Of a stretch of DNA of 64,000 bases, positions 18,326-27,383 are shown piece by piece. The notes beneath the pieces are model-generated. The model had not been told where the DNA came from and made no database searches. It was given only the letters and a program-made list of their open reading frames with translations. A program made the translations under genes and the position numbers. Origin of the DNA: JABDMH01 sp965223025 (GTDB taxonomy: Bacteria; Bacteroidota; Bacteroidia; Chitinophagales; Saprospiraceae); assembly GCA_965223025.1 (NCBI GenBank), contig CBDCVP010000023.1:2170001-2234000 (forward strand), given 5' to 3'. The stretch's first letter is position 1, and every line of letters begins with the position of its first letter.

Positions 18326-18976
18326 ATGATTCAGGCTCATGACATTCATAAGTCATACGGCAATCTCCATGTACTCCGAGGTGTGGATGTCGCCATACAA
18401 AAAGGAGAGGTGGTCGCCATCGTAGGCAAATCTGGAGCAGGAAAAACGACCCTTCTGCACATTCTTGGCACTTTGGATCGTGCCGATAAAGGTCAGTTGA
18501 ATTATGACGACATCGATGTAAATCGGCTCCCCGACAAGCAGATCTCAGCTTTTAGGAACAAGCACATAGGATTTATCTTCCAGTTTCATCACCTTTTGGA
18601 TGAGTTTACGGCCGTTGAAAATGTCTGTATCCCGGCGTACATTGGAAAACAGGATCGTTACGAAGTGACCAAGCGCGCTGTAGAACTCCTCTCCTACCTC
18701 GGTTTATCCGAAAGGCTGGACCACAAACCCAACCAACTATCGGGAGGAGAGCAACAGCGAGTGGCGATCGCTCGATCACTCATTATGAAGCCAGATGTCA
18801 TTTTAGCGGATGAGCCCACTGGCAATCTGGACACACAAACATCGGACGACATCCATCGCCTGATCTTTGACTTGCGAAAAGACCTCAACCAGACCTTTGT
18901 TTTAGTAACACATAATGTGGAGTTGGCCGGACGATGTGATCGCACTTTGCATATGGCTGATGGCGTCATCATCTAG
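18326..18976 (+). CDS. ABC transporter ATP-binding protein (LolD/MacB-type)
   Basis: The 216-aa ATPase has Walker A GKSGAGKT (34-41), a Q-loop in FIFQFHHLLDEFTAVENV, signature LSGGEQQRVAIARSL and Walker B VILADEPTGNLD. FQFHHLLDEFTA is characteristic of LolD, which powers lipoprotein release from the inner membrane. The LolC/E permease gene is not adjacent, as is common in Bacteroidota. The next gene (DUF389) follows after 15 bp on the same strand. Confidence 0.88.
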   Translation: MIQAHDIHKSYGNLHVLRGVDVAIQKGEVVAIVGKSGAGKTTLLHILGTLDRADKGQLNYDDIDVNRLPDKQISAFRNKHIGFIFQFHHLLDEFTAVENVCIPAYIGKQDRYEVTKRAVELLSYLGLSERLDHKPNQLSGGEQQRVAIARSLIMKPDVILADEPTGNLDTQTSDDIHRLIFDLRKDLNQTFVLVTHNVELAGRCDRTLHMADGVII

Positions 18977-18991
18977 TGTAAAATATGACAC

Positions 18992-20458
18992 ATGGAAGAT
19001 CAACACCCAACCGACCACAAAGATATTACCGATCACATCCATGCGGATTTTGCGAGACTACGCAAGAATATCGGAGTCTTTGCCAGGGGACTTGTCGATT
19101 TGCGGCCAGGCCTCGATCGTGAGGGGACCGTAAAGCGTATCAAAGAAAACACCCGCATTCAGGGAGCTAATGCCTGGTTGCTTATGTGCAGCATCATGGT
19201 GGCTTCGCTGGGACTAGACCTCAACTCTCCGGCGGTGATCATTGGTGCCATGCTGATCTCCCCCTTGATGTCGCCGATCCTAGGTTTGGGATTGGGCATT
19301 GCTACCAATGACAGAGTCACTCTGTCAACGGCAGGAAGACACTTCGGTATCGCCATAGGTATCGCCATTTTGACGAGCACAATGTATTTTTTTCTGACAC
19401 CCTTTGGCAATATTACAGAGGAGATTTTGCGCCGAACCGAACCTACCTTCCTCGACGTCTTGGTTGCTTTCTTCGGTGGCATTGCCGGCATTATTTCTAC
19501 CTCCCGGGCTGAGCAGTCGAATGCCATTCCCGGAGTTGCCATTGCCACGGCTTTAATGCCTCCGCTATGTGTGACCGGCTTTGGACTTGCCAAGGCATTA
19601 GAGATGCTGCTTGGATTTGAAAGTGAACCTGGATTTGATACCTGGACGTTGATCGCAAATTCGTTCTACCTCTTTTTTCTCAACTCATTTTTTGTAGCCT
19701 CAGCCACCTTTATGATCGTTAGGATCCTCATGTTTCCCTTTAAAAAGTATCCCGACAAGCGCACTAGAATAAGAACCTTGGCTTTAATCATCTGCATCAG
19801 CATGATCATGATTATTCCCAGTTTTTTCATCCTGAGAAAAGTGGTTAGAAAGGTCAATAGGGAAAGGAGCATCAATAAATTTGTTGAGCTCTACCTGGGA
19901 GATAAAGCAAAATATCTAGACGACAGCGAAATGGTGGAAACAGAACATGGCTCCACCCTGATACTGAAGGTCTATGGTTCTCAGATCAATATTGGAGATA
20001 GCGCCAGATATAAAGAGGGGCTGGAAGCGTGCGGATTACCAAATACTGGGTTGGAGATCATACCTACCTCTGAGATCGACCTATCCTCTTTTAGCAATCT
20101 GCAGTCCGAAGTAAAGAACTTCAATTCTGCCATGGATGAGCGGTTAAAGCTTTTCCGAAAATCCCAGCAACAATCGCAGATTGAGCTTGAGCAGCTCAAA
20201 GCCCAGCAAGACAGTGTAGAACTCGCAAAGGAACAGTATGAGAAGCTCCTTGAAGAACTGTTGATTGTCTTTGACGATCTGGAAGAAGTAGCCTATGCAC
20301 CTACGCACATGAACGTCGACTCCGTACTGGCACCCATGATATTAGTAAAATGGAAGCATCCAAAGTCATCAAACAAGCAGAGGAGTGATGAGGCCAAAAT
20401 TGAGGCTCTTTGCCAGAACCGCAACCTACCTGTGGCCGTGGTTGGGATCACAAACTGA
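18992..20458 (+). CDS. DUF389 membrane protein
   Basis: A 488-aa protein whose DUF389 domain covers about residues 65-290 with six or so membrane helices. The diagnostic segments are GANAWLLMCSIMVASLGLDL, VIIGAMLISPLMSPILGLG and GVAIATALMPPLC. A soluble C-terminal region follows, with a glutamine- and glutamate-rich coiled coil near 375-415. Its function is unknown. It probably shares a transcript with the ATPase upstream. Its end overlaps the convergent photolyase gene by 11 bp. Confidence 0.88.
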   Translation: MEDQHPTDHKDITDHIHADFARLRKNIGVFARGLVDLRPGLDREGTVKRIKENTRIQGANAWLLMCSIMVASLGLDLNSPAVIIGAMLISPLMSPILGLGLGIATNDRVTLSTAGRHFGIAIGIAILTSTMYFFLTPFGNITEEILRRTEPTFLDVLVAFFGGIAGIISTSRAEQSNAIPGVAIATALMPPLCVTGFGLAKALEMLLGFESEPGFDTWTLIANSFYLFFLNSFFVASATFMIVRILMFPFKKYPDKRTRIRTLALIICISMIMIIPSFFILRKVVRKVNRERSINKFVELYLGDKAKYLDDSEMVETEHGSTLILKVYGSQINIGDSARYKEGLEACGLPNTGLEIIPTSEIDLSSFSNLQSEVKNFNSAMDERLKLFRKSQQQSQIELEQLKAQQDSVELAKEQYEKLLEELLIVFDDLEEVAYAPTHMNVDSVLAPMILVKWKHPKSSNKQRSDEAKIEALCQNRNLPVAVVGITN

Positions 20459-21797
20459 CGGTTTCATGTAAACTTAGGATCTGCTGATTTGTCAGGTTTT
20501 GATACTCAGTAGCCCAGGTCCGGATGTAACTGAAATCGGGATCCAATTTCTTTGCTTGAGAAACCATATTAAAAGTCAATTCACGATACACATCCCTATC
20601 GACACCAGCCAAGTAATTCCAGTTTCCGTAGTTGGAACAGGGATCGTAGTCAATCAGAATGGATTCAAAGTACTCTGCTCCCATTTGCCAAGATACCTGC
20701 AGATCATTGATTAGAAACGAGGCCACTATTTGCCTGGCGCGATTTGAAAGGAAACCTGTGTGTTTGAGTTTGCGCATACAAGCATCCACCAGAGGGACAC
20801 CGGTACATCCATTTTTCCACTTTTCAAAAGATGTCCAATCCTCAAGAAGGTCCTCTCTCGGCTCACCCTTTGGCCCACCGGCTAAGAAGAGATTGGCACC
20901 GTACTTCTTTCCCATCAATCTCAGGAAATCTCGCCAAAGTAGTTCTTCCCGAAATTTCTTAAAGTGGTCATTGCCAAACGATGACTCTCTCTCCATCATT
21001 TTATGATAGATAAGCTTTGGGGATAAACATCCATGGCTTAACCAGGGGGCCAGAAGGCTGTGTCGAGTCTGTCCAAGAGTCTTGGGCATATCCAAGTGTG
21101 GGACTTTGGGAGCTTCGACGTCTAGAAATTGACGCAATCGCTCTATCCCACTTGATTCACCTCCGTGAAAGTGGATCGCCTGCTTTATCTTGGGAAGCGG
21201 CTCACAACCCAATTGCTCAGGTGTGGGAATCAATCCAGCATCATTAAGTGGTCTTTGCAATGGAATGTCGTGTGGAGCTGGTAGAGGCTTCCGCACCGAT
21301 ACGAAATGCTCTACTGCTTTCTTAAAGGCTGCAAAGGAATCAGGTGTTTGCGAGATTGGAAACGGTAGGTCTTTGGTGTAGTACAGCATCTTGCCACGTG
21401 AAAACCGTATTTCTTGACCAATCGACCATAAATTCTTCTCTAGCTCGTCCTGTGATTGAACCTCATCCCTGGTACGCTCGCGATTGCAAAAAACCCAACT
21501 AGTACCGAATCTTTGAGCCAGTCGAAAGATCTCAACTTCTGGCAAACCTACCCTGACCACTAAATCACTCCCCAACTCACGTAGTCTATGCCTTAAATCA
21601 CTTACACTTTCGATAAGAAATTTGGCGCGGTGACTTAGAGTTCTTGGAAACCGATATATGTGCGTGTGCGAAAAATACTTAGGATCGAAAATATAAACGG
21701 GAAGGATATGCTGGCACAATTTCAGTGCTTCAGACAAAGCTTCATTATCGTGTAGACGCAAATCGGACCTAAACCAAACAATGCCTGATCTTTCCAT
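20448..21797 (-). CDS. Cryptochrome DASH / photolyase
   Basis: FAD-dependent blue-light protein of 449 aa. CRY-DASH proteins repair cyclobutane dimers in single-stranded DNA. The N-terminal photolyase domain opens with IVWFRSDLRLHDNEAL. The FAD domain has LLWRDFLRLMGKKYG, GVPLVDACMRKLKHTGFLSNRARQ (flavin contacts) and DYDPCSNYGNWNYLAGVDRD, which is typical of DASH types. Length fits CRY-DASH without a C-terminal extension. No carotenoid or other light-response gene is adjacent. Confidence 0.93.
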   Translation of the reverse strand: MERSGIVWFRSDLRLHDNEALSEALKLCQHILPVYIFDPKYFSHTHIYRFPRTLSHRAKFLIESVSDLRHRLRELGSDLVVRVGLPEVEIFRLAQRFGTSWVFCNRERTRDEVQSQDELEKNLWSIGQEIRFSRGKMLYYTKDLPFPISQTPDSFAAFKKAVEHFVSVRKPLPAPHDIPLQRPLNDAGLIPTPEQLGCEPLPKIKQAIHFHGGESSGIERLRQFLDVEAPKVPHLDMPKTLGQTRHSLLAPWLSHGCLSPKLIYHKMMERESSFGNDHFKKFREELLWRDFLRLMGKKYGANLFLAGGPKGEPREDLLEDWTSFEKWKNGCTGVPLVDACMRKLKHTGFLSNRARQIVASFLINDLQVSWQMGAEYFESILIDYDPCSNYGNWNYLAGVDRDVYRELTFNMVSQAKKLDPDFSYIRTWATEYQNLTNQQILSLHETVSL

Positions 21798-21858
21798 GAA
21801 ACTTCTTAAAAGCTAGTGACTATCGTCATCATTCCGCAATATACCACTCGGGAATTAA

Positions 21859-21866
21859 TAACTTTG
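21859..21866 (+). promoter_or_regulatory. -7 box for the lipoprotein/SCO/cytochrome operon
   Basis: TAACTTTG fits the Bacteroidota TAnnTTTG consensus, 63 bp upstream of the preferred lipoprotein start. No clear -33 element was found. Confidence 0.4.
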
Positions 21867-21928
21867 CACCCGAAAGTGTAAACACGATGGAAAGTATTTT
21901 GTTTTTCCTATCTAAAGATCGATCGAGC

Positions 21929-22408
21929 ATGTGGAAAAAATGGATGATTGGCCTTGGTATTTCGGGACTGATCTTACTGGGTCCGGGATGCCGCAACGAC
22001 TCAAATCACATGAAAGGGCAGCGAAGCGTCTCCGCCGAACTTCAGCCACTATACGATGATGTGATGAAGATTCATGACGACGTGATGCCGGAAATGCAGC
22101 AGATATCAATGCTGCAAGGTCAGTTGTCCGCGCGACTGGATACACTCAGAAGTCAGCAATCGGTAGACCGGGCTATGGTCAAAGAAACCAATAAGATCTT
22201 AGGTGGACTGAATCGAGCAGAAAATGCTATGTGGACCTGGATGCATGATTTTGCCAAAATCGACTCAATTCCCGCTGAGGAAGTGGAGAGATTTCTGATG
22301 CGAGAAAAGTCATCTGCCCTCAGCATGAAAGAGTTGGTACTACAAAGCATCCTGGATGCAAAAGAATACTTTTTAAACAACGACTTAAGTGCCGGACATG
22401 ACGGTTGA
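21929..22408 (+). CDS. Putative lipoprotein of unknown function
   Basis: A 159-aa protein. The start at 21929 gives MWKKWMIGLGISGLILLGPGC, a short charged n-region, a hydrophobic core and a lipobox cysteine at 21; the in-frame ATG at 21887 would put 14 extra residues before it. The mature part is helical and rich in Met, Gln and Asp (YDDVMKIHDDVMPEMQQIS), probably coiled coil. It overlaps the SCO1 gene by 20 bp, so it belongs to a three-gene unit with SCO1 and cytochrome c. Similar small lipoproteins precede SCO genes in other Bacteroidota. I assign no function. Confidence 0.75.
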   Translation: MWKKWMIGLGISGLILLGPGCRNDSNHMKGQRSVSAELQPLYDDVMKIHDDVMPEMQQISMLQGQLSARLDTLRSQQSVDRAMVKETNKILGGLNRAENAMWTWMHDFAKIDSIPAEEVERFLMREKSSALSMKELVLQSILDAKEYFLNNDLSAGHDG

Positions 22409-23075
22409 TGGCACCTCAAAAGGCTTACCAAACCAGAAACGGCCCTTTTGGCAATCTTTCCGAAGTACACTCAAAGTGGAATTCATCCTAATGTTGATGG
22501 TTGCGACTTTTCTACAATGTCAAAGGGACAGTGGTGCACTGCCATACATTGGAGAAAGACAAATTATCAATGGAGATACTCAGTACTATCGGATACCAGA
22601 ATTCTCCTTCATCGCCCAAGACAGCTCGATGGTTACCAATCAGTCATTAGCTGGAACACCCTATGTCACAGACTTTTTTTTTACAAGTTGTCCGACCATC
22701 TGCCCCAAGGTGAAGCAGCAGATGATGCGATTACAAAAAACATTCAATCGGTCTGATCAGCTCCAGTTTTTATCGATGTCCATCGACTACCGAAAGGACT
22801 CCATACCGGCCTTGCGGAGGTATGCAGATAAGCTGGGCATCGATGATGCCCAATGGCATTTAGTCCAACTCAAGAAAGATCAGATAGAATCAGTGGCCAA
22901 TCAATTCTTCAACATTGCTCTGGAAGACCCATCGGCCGAAGGTGGCTTTGATCACAGTGGTCGTTTGATTTTGGTAGATGGTAACGGACATGTACGAGCG
23001 CACTGCGATGGGACGGATCCCAGCTCAGTCGATGCCTTTGCCAAAGATATAAAGCGCCTTCTACATGCGGGCTAG
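22389..23075 (+). CDS. SCO1/SenC family copper chaperone
   Basis: A 228-aa thioredoxin-fold protein. The copper-binding CxxxC is C101/C105 in FTSCPTICPKVKQQM, and the third ligand histidine is in GGFDHSGRL. The N-terminal helix ending in FLQC looks like a lipoprotein signal, so the protein is probably periplasmic and membrane anchored. SCO proteins deliver copper to the CuA site of cytochrome oxidase. A second in-frame ATG (22398) is a possible start. It overlaps its upstream neighbour by 20 bp and its downstream neighbour by 11 bp. Confidence 0.92.
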   Translation: MPDMTVDGTSKGLPNQKRPFWQSFRSTLKVEFILMLMVATFLQCQRDSGALPYIGERQIINGDTQYYRIPEFSFIAQDSSMVTNQSLAGTPYVTDFFFTSCPTICPKVKQQMMRLQKTFNRSDQLQFLSMSIDYRKDSIPALRRYADKLGIDDAQWHLVQLKKDQIESVANQFFNIALEDPSAEGGFDHSGRLILVDGNGHVRAHCDGTDPSSVDAFAKDIKRLLHAG

Positions 23076-23463
23076 GACAGTCCTTGCTACCTTGATCTTA
23101 GTTTTGCTCAGCTGTCATCGCAATCCGTTTGTTCAGGGTGAGCGCTTATATAACATTCATTGCTCCAATTGTCATATGAATGAAGGTGAGGGATTGGGCA
23201 GTTTATACCCACCGCTTAAGACCGATGCTTTTCAGTTGCTCACTCCGGCCGATTTCGCATGCATCGTTCGCCATGGCCTCTCCGACAGCATAGTGATTGG
23301 TATCCAGACCTACGACACACCCATGGAAGGCATCCCCAAGCTGAGCGCTGCGGAAATAGCCAATATTTACAATTATATCGGTCACAACTGGCATCGCGGG
23401 CTGCCCCGTGTTACGGAGCTTGAAATGCAAGCAGCGCTGAGTTCTTGTCAACAGAGTTATTGA
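23065..23463 (+). CDS. Monohaem c-type cytochrome lipoprotein
   Basis: A 132-aa class I cytochrome c. The haem site is CSNCH (33-37) and a likely axial methionine is in DTPMEGIPKLS. The N-terminus LILVLLSC resembles a lipobox, so the protein is probably anchored on the periplasmic side. Being cotranscribed with a SCO chaperone suggests a role in respiratory electron transfer, for instance toward a terminal oxidase. Confidence 0.9.
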   Translation: MRARTVLATLILVLLSCHRNPFVQGERLYNIHCSNCHMNEGEGLGSLYPPLKTDAFQLLTPADFACIVRHGLSDSIVIGIQTYDTPMEGIPKLSAAEIANIYNYIGHNWHRGLPRVTELEMQAALSSCQQSY

Positions 23464-23777
23464 CCCTCGTCTGGTGCATGGTCAATCAGCTACTTTTGGG
23501 GGGGATAAATGATCTATCCAGCTTCTCCTAAGTATGCAATGAATCTGCGCCACCTGAGCCGACAGGTACCCTTTACCTCAGACTTCAGTGACATCACTAA
23601 TATTTAAAATGTATGTATATTTAAGGTTTTGTAAATCAGTGGTATCATCCCCTTGGCAACAGGAGATGTGGTCTGGTCGTTTTAAGCTTGTAAAAGGGAG
23701 CATCTGATAATTATCCCGCTTCCGTATGAAATTATTTGTGTGTATTTTTGGATGCTATGGTAGTACAAGATCTTACT
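23464..23777. other. 314-bp intergenic region
   Basis: AT-rich in its second half. I see no gene, repeat or clear terminator. It presumably carries the promoter of the large secreted protein that follows. Confidence 0.5.
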
Positions 23778-25892
23778 ATGAAAAAACTTTACGGCTCAAT
23801 ATGTATCTTGATGGCCCTCAGTACAGTGTCCTTTGGTCAAGACGGTGCTGCCATCACCATCGGTCTTGAAAGTGTCGGAAATGGGATGTTCTTAGTCGAA
23901 GGATGTAGCGATGTGGCCGATAGTCTGGTGTTTACAGTTCGACCTGCATTTGAAGAGAGTCAAAAGTTTGAGGTCACGCTTGAAGGTACTGCTGAAGATG
24001 GATCAGACTTCACCTTGGGGCTCGACGACACCTTGACATTTCCGGCAAACACCACCAGCTTCAAAGTGCCAATCATGGCACTCGTTGATGGTGAAAGTGA
24101 GGACAGAGAAAGTCTTTCGATCACCATCACAGATGGATCTGGCAGCAGAGCCATGATCGATTTGTTGATTCTGGATGAGTTGGAAGTCATCATTCAACCG
24201 GATAATATTGAGGTTTGTCAAGGTGAAGTCGTCGACCTTTCTACCGTCTTACCAGGTTCCTACAGCTGGATCATGGGTAGCGACACCATCGAGGCAGAGA
24301 CCCTATCTTTCGTTGCAGATGAAGAAATGACCATCAAGGCTTTCTCAGTATATGGCACCTGTTCTGCAGAAGATGAAGTAGATATCAATCTCAAAACAGG
24401 CATCGTGTTTAATGAAGGTGATACCGCCTACGTTTGTCTTGGTGAGACCGCCAACATCACCGTCGACATTATTGGCAACCCCACGGGTGACTACGTTTGG
24501 TCTCCTATGGATTCTGCATTGACTGTTTTGGATGATCAGGCTATTCAAGTGAACACCGATGTCACCAGAACCTATTACCTATCGTTTACCAACGATGTAT
24601 GCGCTGTCATGGACAGCGTGGTGGTGAGGGTCGACTCGATACCAGAGTTACCACTGACTGTCGTTCCCGAAAAGGAGTCCTATTGCCCAGGAGAGATTGT
24701 CACCATTTTTCCTCGCTACCTTTTTCCAGGTGATTTTCCAGATATTAGATACATGTGGACCTTTGATGCTGGCACCGACATTAGAGGTGACAGCCTGAAA
24801 AGCTTTGTTTTGTCGACTGAGGATACATCCTATTTTCGACTGATGACCACAAACAACGCCTGTATGCGTACAGATAGTGTGCTTCTCAATGTGATCAACC
24901 CACCGGTTGAGCTATCACTCACCGACACCACCGTATGCCCTAACAATCCTGTAAGGGTGGAACTACTCAACGATGAAGATTTTGACGAGATCATGTGGAG
25001 TCCAGAAGAGGGTTTGAGCTGTACAGACTGTCCGGACCCTACCATCCGGACTCCGACGAGTACAACCTATACCATGTCGGGGATGAGCATGGGTTGCCCT
25101 GCTTCCGGGATGGTCACGGTCAATGTTTTTCCTCCCGACATCATCACCATAGTACCCGATACAAGTGTCTGTCCAGGATCTCCTGTGCTCCTCAGTGCTT
25201 TGCAAGTCAATGACTATGAAAGCCTCACTTGGAGTGGTGCAGTAGAGTGCAATAATTGCGATAGTCCTATTGCCATCGCCAATGGACAGCCAGTGACAGT
25301 AGAAGGTGTAAAACCCGATGGATGTGTCGGCATTGGTGGAGGAATCATTCCCTTATTCGATGTTCCCATCGTTTCTGTCACCACCGATTCCATGGGTTCG
25401 GTAGAGGTGGGAACACCGATTAACTTGATGGCCAGCACTAGTCCAGATGTGTCAGCTACCGGTACCTTTACTTGGACGGTCAATGGTACAGAGATTACAG
25501 AAATGGGTGCTACAATCAACACACCTGTCGTAGCTGAAGGTGATAATGAATTTAAGGCAGTAGTTGTCACGGCCAACGGATGCATGTCGATGGGCTCGAC
25601 CAAAATCAAAGGTACTCCCCCGAAATATGAGATACCCAGCGCCTTCACTCCCAATGGCGATGAGATCAACAATAATTTCAGGGTACTCATTTTTGGTGCA
25701 ATACGTCTGCTCGAATTTAAGGTCTTCAACCGATGGGGTCAGTTGGTTTATGAAGGCACCAACGAACAGGGTTGGGATGGTCGACAAAATGGTAAGGAGT
25801 CGCCCCCCGATATTTATGCCTATGTAGCCACATTAGAAAGGCTTGATGGAAGTATTGAAGTACGCAGGGGTGAAGTAGCACTTATTCGCTAG
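23778..25892 (+). CDS. Large secreted protein with gliding-motility-type C-terminal sorting domain (CHU_C)
   Basis: A 704-aa exported protein. The start at 23778 opens a signal peptide (MKKLYGSICILMALSTVSFGQ). Residues about 20-125 resemble a Calx-beta-like domain (EGTAEDGSDFTLG, SITITDGSGS). Several Ig-like modules rich in paired cysteines follow (CPGEIVTIFP, CPNNPVRVEL, CPGSPVLLSA). The last 85 residues form the CHU_C domain: IPSAFTPNGDEINNNF, FKVFNRWGQLVYEG, GWDGRQNGKESPPDIYAYV. This domain directs export by T9SS with attachment at the surface. Likely an adhesin or matrix protein; no enzymatic motif is visible. Confidence 0.9.
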   Translation: MKKLYGSICILMALSTVSFGQDGAAITIGLESVGNGMFLVEGCSDVADSLVFTVRPAFEESQKFEVTLEGTAEDGSDFTLGLDDTLTFPANTTSFKVPIMALVDGESEDRESLSITITDGSGSRAMIDLLILDELEVIIQPDNIEVCQGEVVDLSTVLPGSYSWIMGSDTIEAETLSFVADEEMTIKAFSVYGTCSAEDEVDINLKTGIVFNEGDTAYVCLGETANITVDIIGNPTGDYVWSPMDSALTVLDDQAIQVNTDVTRTYYLSFTNDVCAVMDSVVVRVDSIPELPLTVVPEKESYCPGEIVTIFPRYLFPGDFPDIRYMWTFDAGTDIRGDSLKSFVLSTEDTSYFRLMTTNNACMRTDSVLLNVINPPVELSLTDTTVCPNNPVRVELLNDEDFDEIMWSPEEGLSCTDCPDPTIRTPTSTTYTMSGMSMGCPASGMVTVNVFPPDIITIVPDTSVCPGSPVLLSALQVNDYESLTWSGAVECNNCDSPIAIANGQPVTVEGVKPDGCVGIGGGIIPLFDVPIVSVTTDSMGSVEVGTPINLMASTSPDVSATGTFTWTVNGTEITEMGATINTPVVAEGDNEFKAVVVTANGCMSMGSTKIKGTPPKYEIPSAFTPNGDEINNNFRVLIFGAIRLLEFKVFNRWGQLVYEGTNEQGWDGRQNGKESPPDIYAYVATLERLDGSIEVRRGEVALIR

Positions 25893-26453
25893 TGTGGTTT
25901 GGAAGTCAGGAAGAACTGGATTTGACAATCATCTGCACTGTTCTGGTGCACCTAGACTGGCATTGATCACACCCGACAGCAGCACGCAACATAGCCAACC
26001 ACTAAATACGTGAAATCTCAACTTGGATCAGGGGCTGACACTGGATACGCTGTTGGCATGGGCATCTCAATTGGAAAGTGGAACTCATCCGCACGCCTGA
26101 AAGGATGTTGAAGGGTCACATAAAACAAAAGAGCGCTTGAGTCAAAATAGTCAAACGCTCTGTACACCCTAAAAAATTAATAAACTATGAAAACAGATCT
26201 TTAAATCGATTTTGTGTAAGATACGATATCCTTCCAATCTGCAAAAGCAAATTCTGCTGTCACCTAATAAAATTTTCGTTTTCGAACGTCTCGGATGAGA
26301 AAGATTTAGCACCTACAGGAACTCACGTATTTAGGTAAATGTTATAAGAATATCTAATATGTGTTAAAATTCGTAAAAACCTGATACCCAGAGGAAACAT
26401 ATGGGCATCCTGAGACGTTCTCTCAATACCTTATAACAAATTATTAAATTCTA
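25893..26453. other. 561-bp intergenic region between convergent transcripts
   Basis: No coding frame is supported. It contains one strong hairpin (26130-26161) that acts as a terminator when read on the minus strand. AT-rich sequence upstream of the small frame at 26454 could hold a promoter. Confidence 0.5.
26117..26161 (-). terminator. Rho-independent terminator, minus strand
   Basis: AGAGCGCTTGA (26130-26140) pairs with TCAAACGCTCT (26151-26161) over 11 positions with one G-T wobble, around a 10-nt loop. Read on the minus strand the stem is followed by TTTTGTTTTATG. It could end the transcript of the YciO-type gene after a long 3' tail. Confidence 0.5.
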
Positions 26454-26615
26454 ATGACAGCAGAAAATCAGTTACTGGATTCCATCAGGAAGAGGGAAGA
26501 GAAAGATCCCAAGAATCTGGTACAGAGTTTTATCGTTGAACAGTTCAACAAGCTTTCCAGACAAGAAAACTTGGGGCTGAATTCAAGGGTAAAAAGAACC
26601 TTTACGAGACCCTGA
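26454..26615 (+). CDS. Possible 53-aa protein
   Basis: ATG-initiated frame giving a charged helical peptide (NQLLDSIRKREEKDPKN, then SFIVEQFNKLSRQENLGLN). Composition looks protein-like. Beyond the TGA the same frame continues with ILPWDALHLLPLFGYIPHV before running antisense into the YciO gene. It may therefore be the remnant of a longer gene cut by a nonsense mutation. No family recognised. Confidence 0.3.
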   Translation: MTAENQLLDSIRKREEKDPKNLVQSFIVEQFNKLSRQENLGLNSRVKRTFTRP

Positions 26616-26677
26616 CTCTCCGGAGTCATCTTGCCCTGGGATGCTCTGCATCTCCTCCCGCTATTTGGATATATACC

Positions 26678-27313
26678 TCATGTGATCAAAGGAAGTGGCC
26701 CTTCTCTCAATACCGTGATGTTTCCATTATCGTATTCAATAATGGCTGATGCCGTGCTGCCAAGGTCTCCTTGGTCTACAAACATGTCCACCTCGTGACC
26801 GTAGGTCTTGGTCAAAGACCAGATATCAAGTTCGTAAAGGTCTTCTTCCTTGACCAGAGAAGTGCTTAGAATAGGCACTGCTAATCTTTCGAGAAGGGAA
26901 CGCAGGAACACGTGGTCGGGTATCCTGATACCCACTGTTTTTTTCCTATTTCTAAAAAAGTGCGGTGCATCCCTACTTGCGGGGACCACAAATGTAAAAG
27001 GTCCGGGCACGTTTTTTTTGATCACCTTATACATTCCCCGGTCTATTTGCTTGATCAAGCTGGCAGCCTGCCCCATATCTTTGCAGAGAAAAGTCAAGTC
27101 AGCTTTTTTTGGATCAATTCCCTTCAACCGGCATAAGTTGAGGACTGCTTTTTTATTGCCCGGATCACAGCCCACAGCGTATAGCGAATCTGTGGGGTAT
27201 CCCACAATTTGGCCTTCCCTAATCGCACATACGACCATATCGACTTTCCTTGTCGAAGGGTTCTCTGGATGAATCTTAATCGGTGCCAATCTTCCAATGT
27301 TATTCCACTCCAT
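26678..27313 (-). CDS. YrdC/Sua5/YciO family protein (threonylcarbamoyl-AMP synthase fold)
   Basis: A 211-aa single-domain protein. It has the KxR/SxN-type nucleotide pocket: GYPTDSLYAVGCD near residues 38-50, SLIKQIDRGMYKVIKK, GPFTFVVPAS, and GIRIPDHVFLRSLL followed by PILSTSL. It lacks the Sua5 C-terminal domain. True TsaC/Sua5 makes threonylcarbamoyl-AMP for tRNA t6A. The sequence style (PTDSLYA, IDPKKADLTFLC) is closer to the YciO branch, whose role is less certain. It stands 70 bp upstream-side of the AAA ATPase gene on the same strand. Confidence 0.88.
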   Translation of the reverse strand: MEWNNIGRLAPIKIHPENPSTRKVDMVVCAIREGQIVGYPTDSLYAVGCDPGNKKAVLNLCRLKGIDPKKADLTFLCKDMGQAASLIKQIDRGMYKVIKKNVPGPFTFVVPASRDAPHFFRNRKKTVGIRIPDHVFLRSLLERLAVPILSTSLVKEEDLYELDIWSLTKTYGHEVDMFVDQGDLGSTASAIIEYDNGNITVLREGPLPLIT

Positions 27314-27383
27314 TGAAACGCTACTTTTGTCTGCTGTGACTGCAGTAGGAATACAACGGCGTATTTGAAAGCTGTGAAAATAA

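Noticed and set aside
25214..25729. 171-codon minus-strand frame
   Set aside because: Antisense to the large gliding-type secreted protein, whose domain homology is clear.
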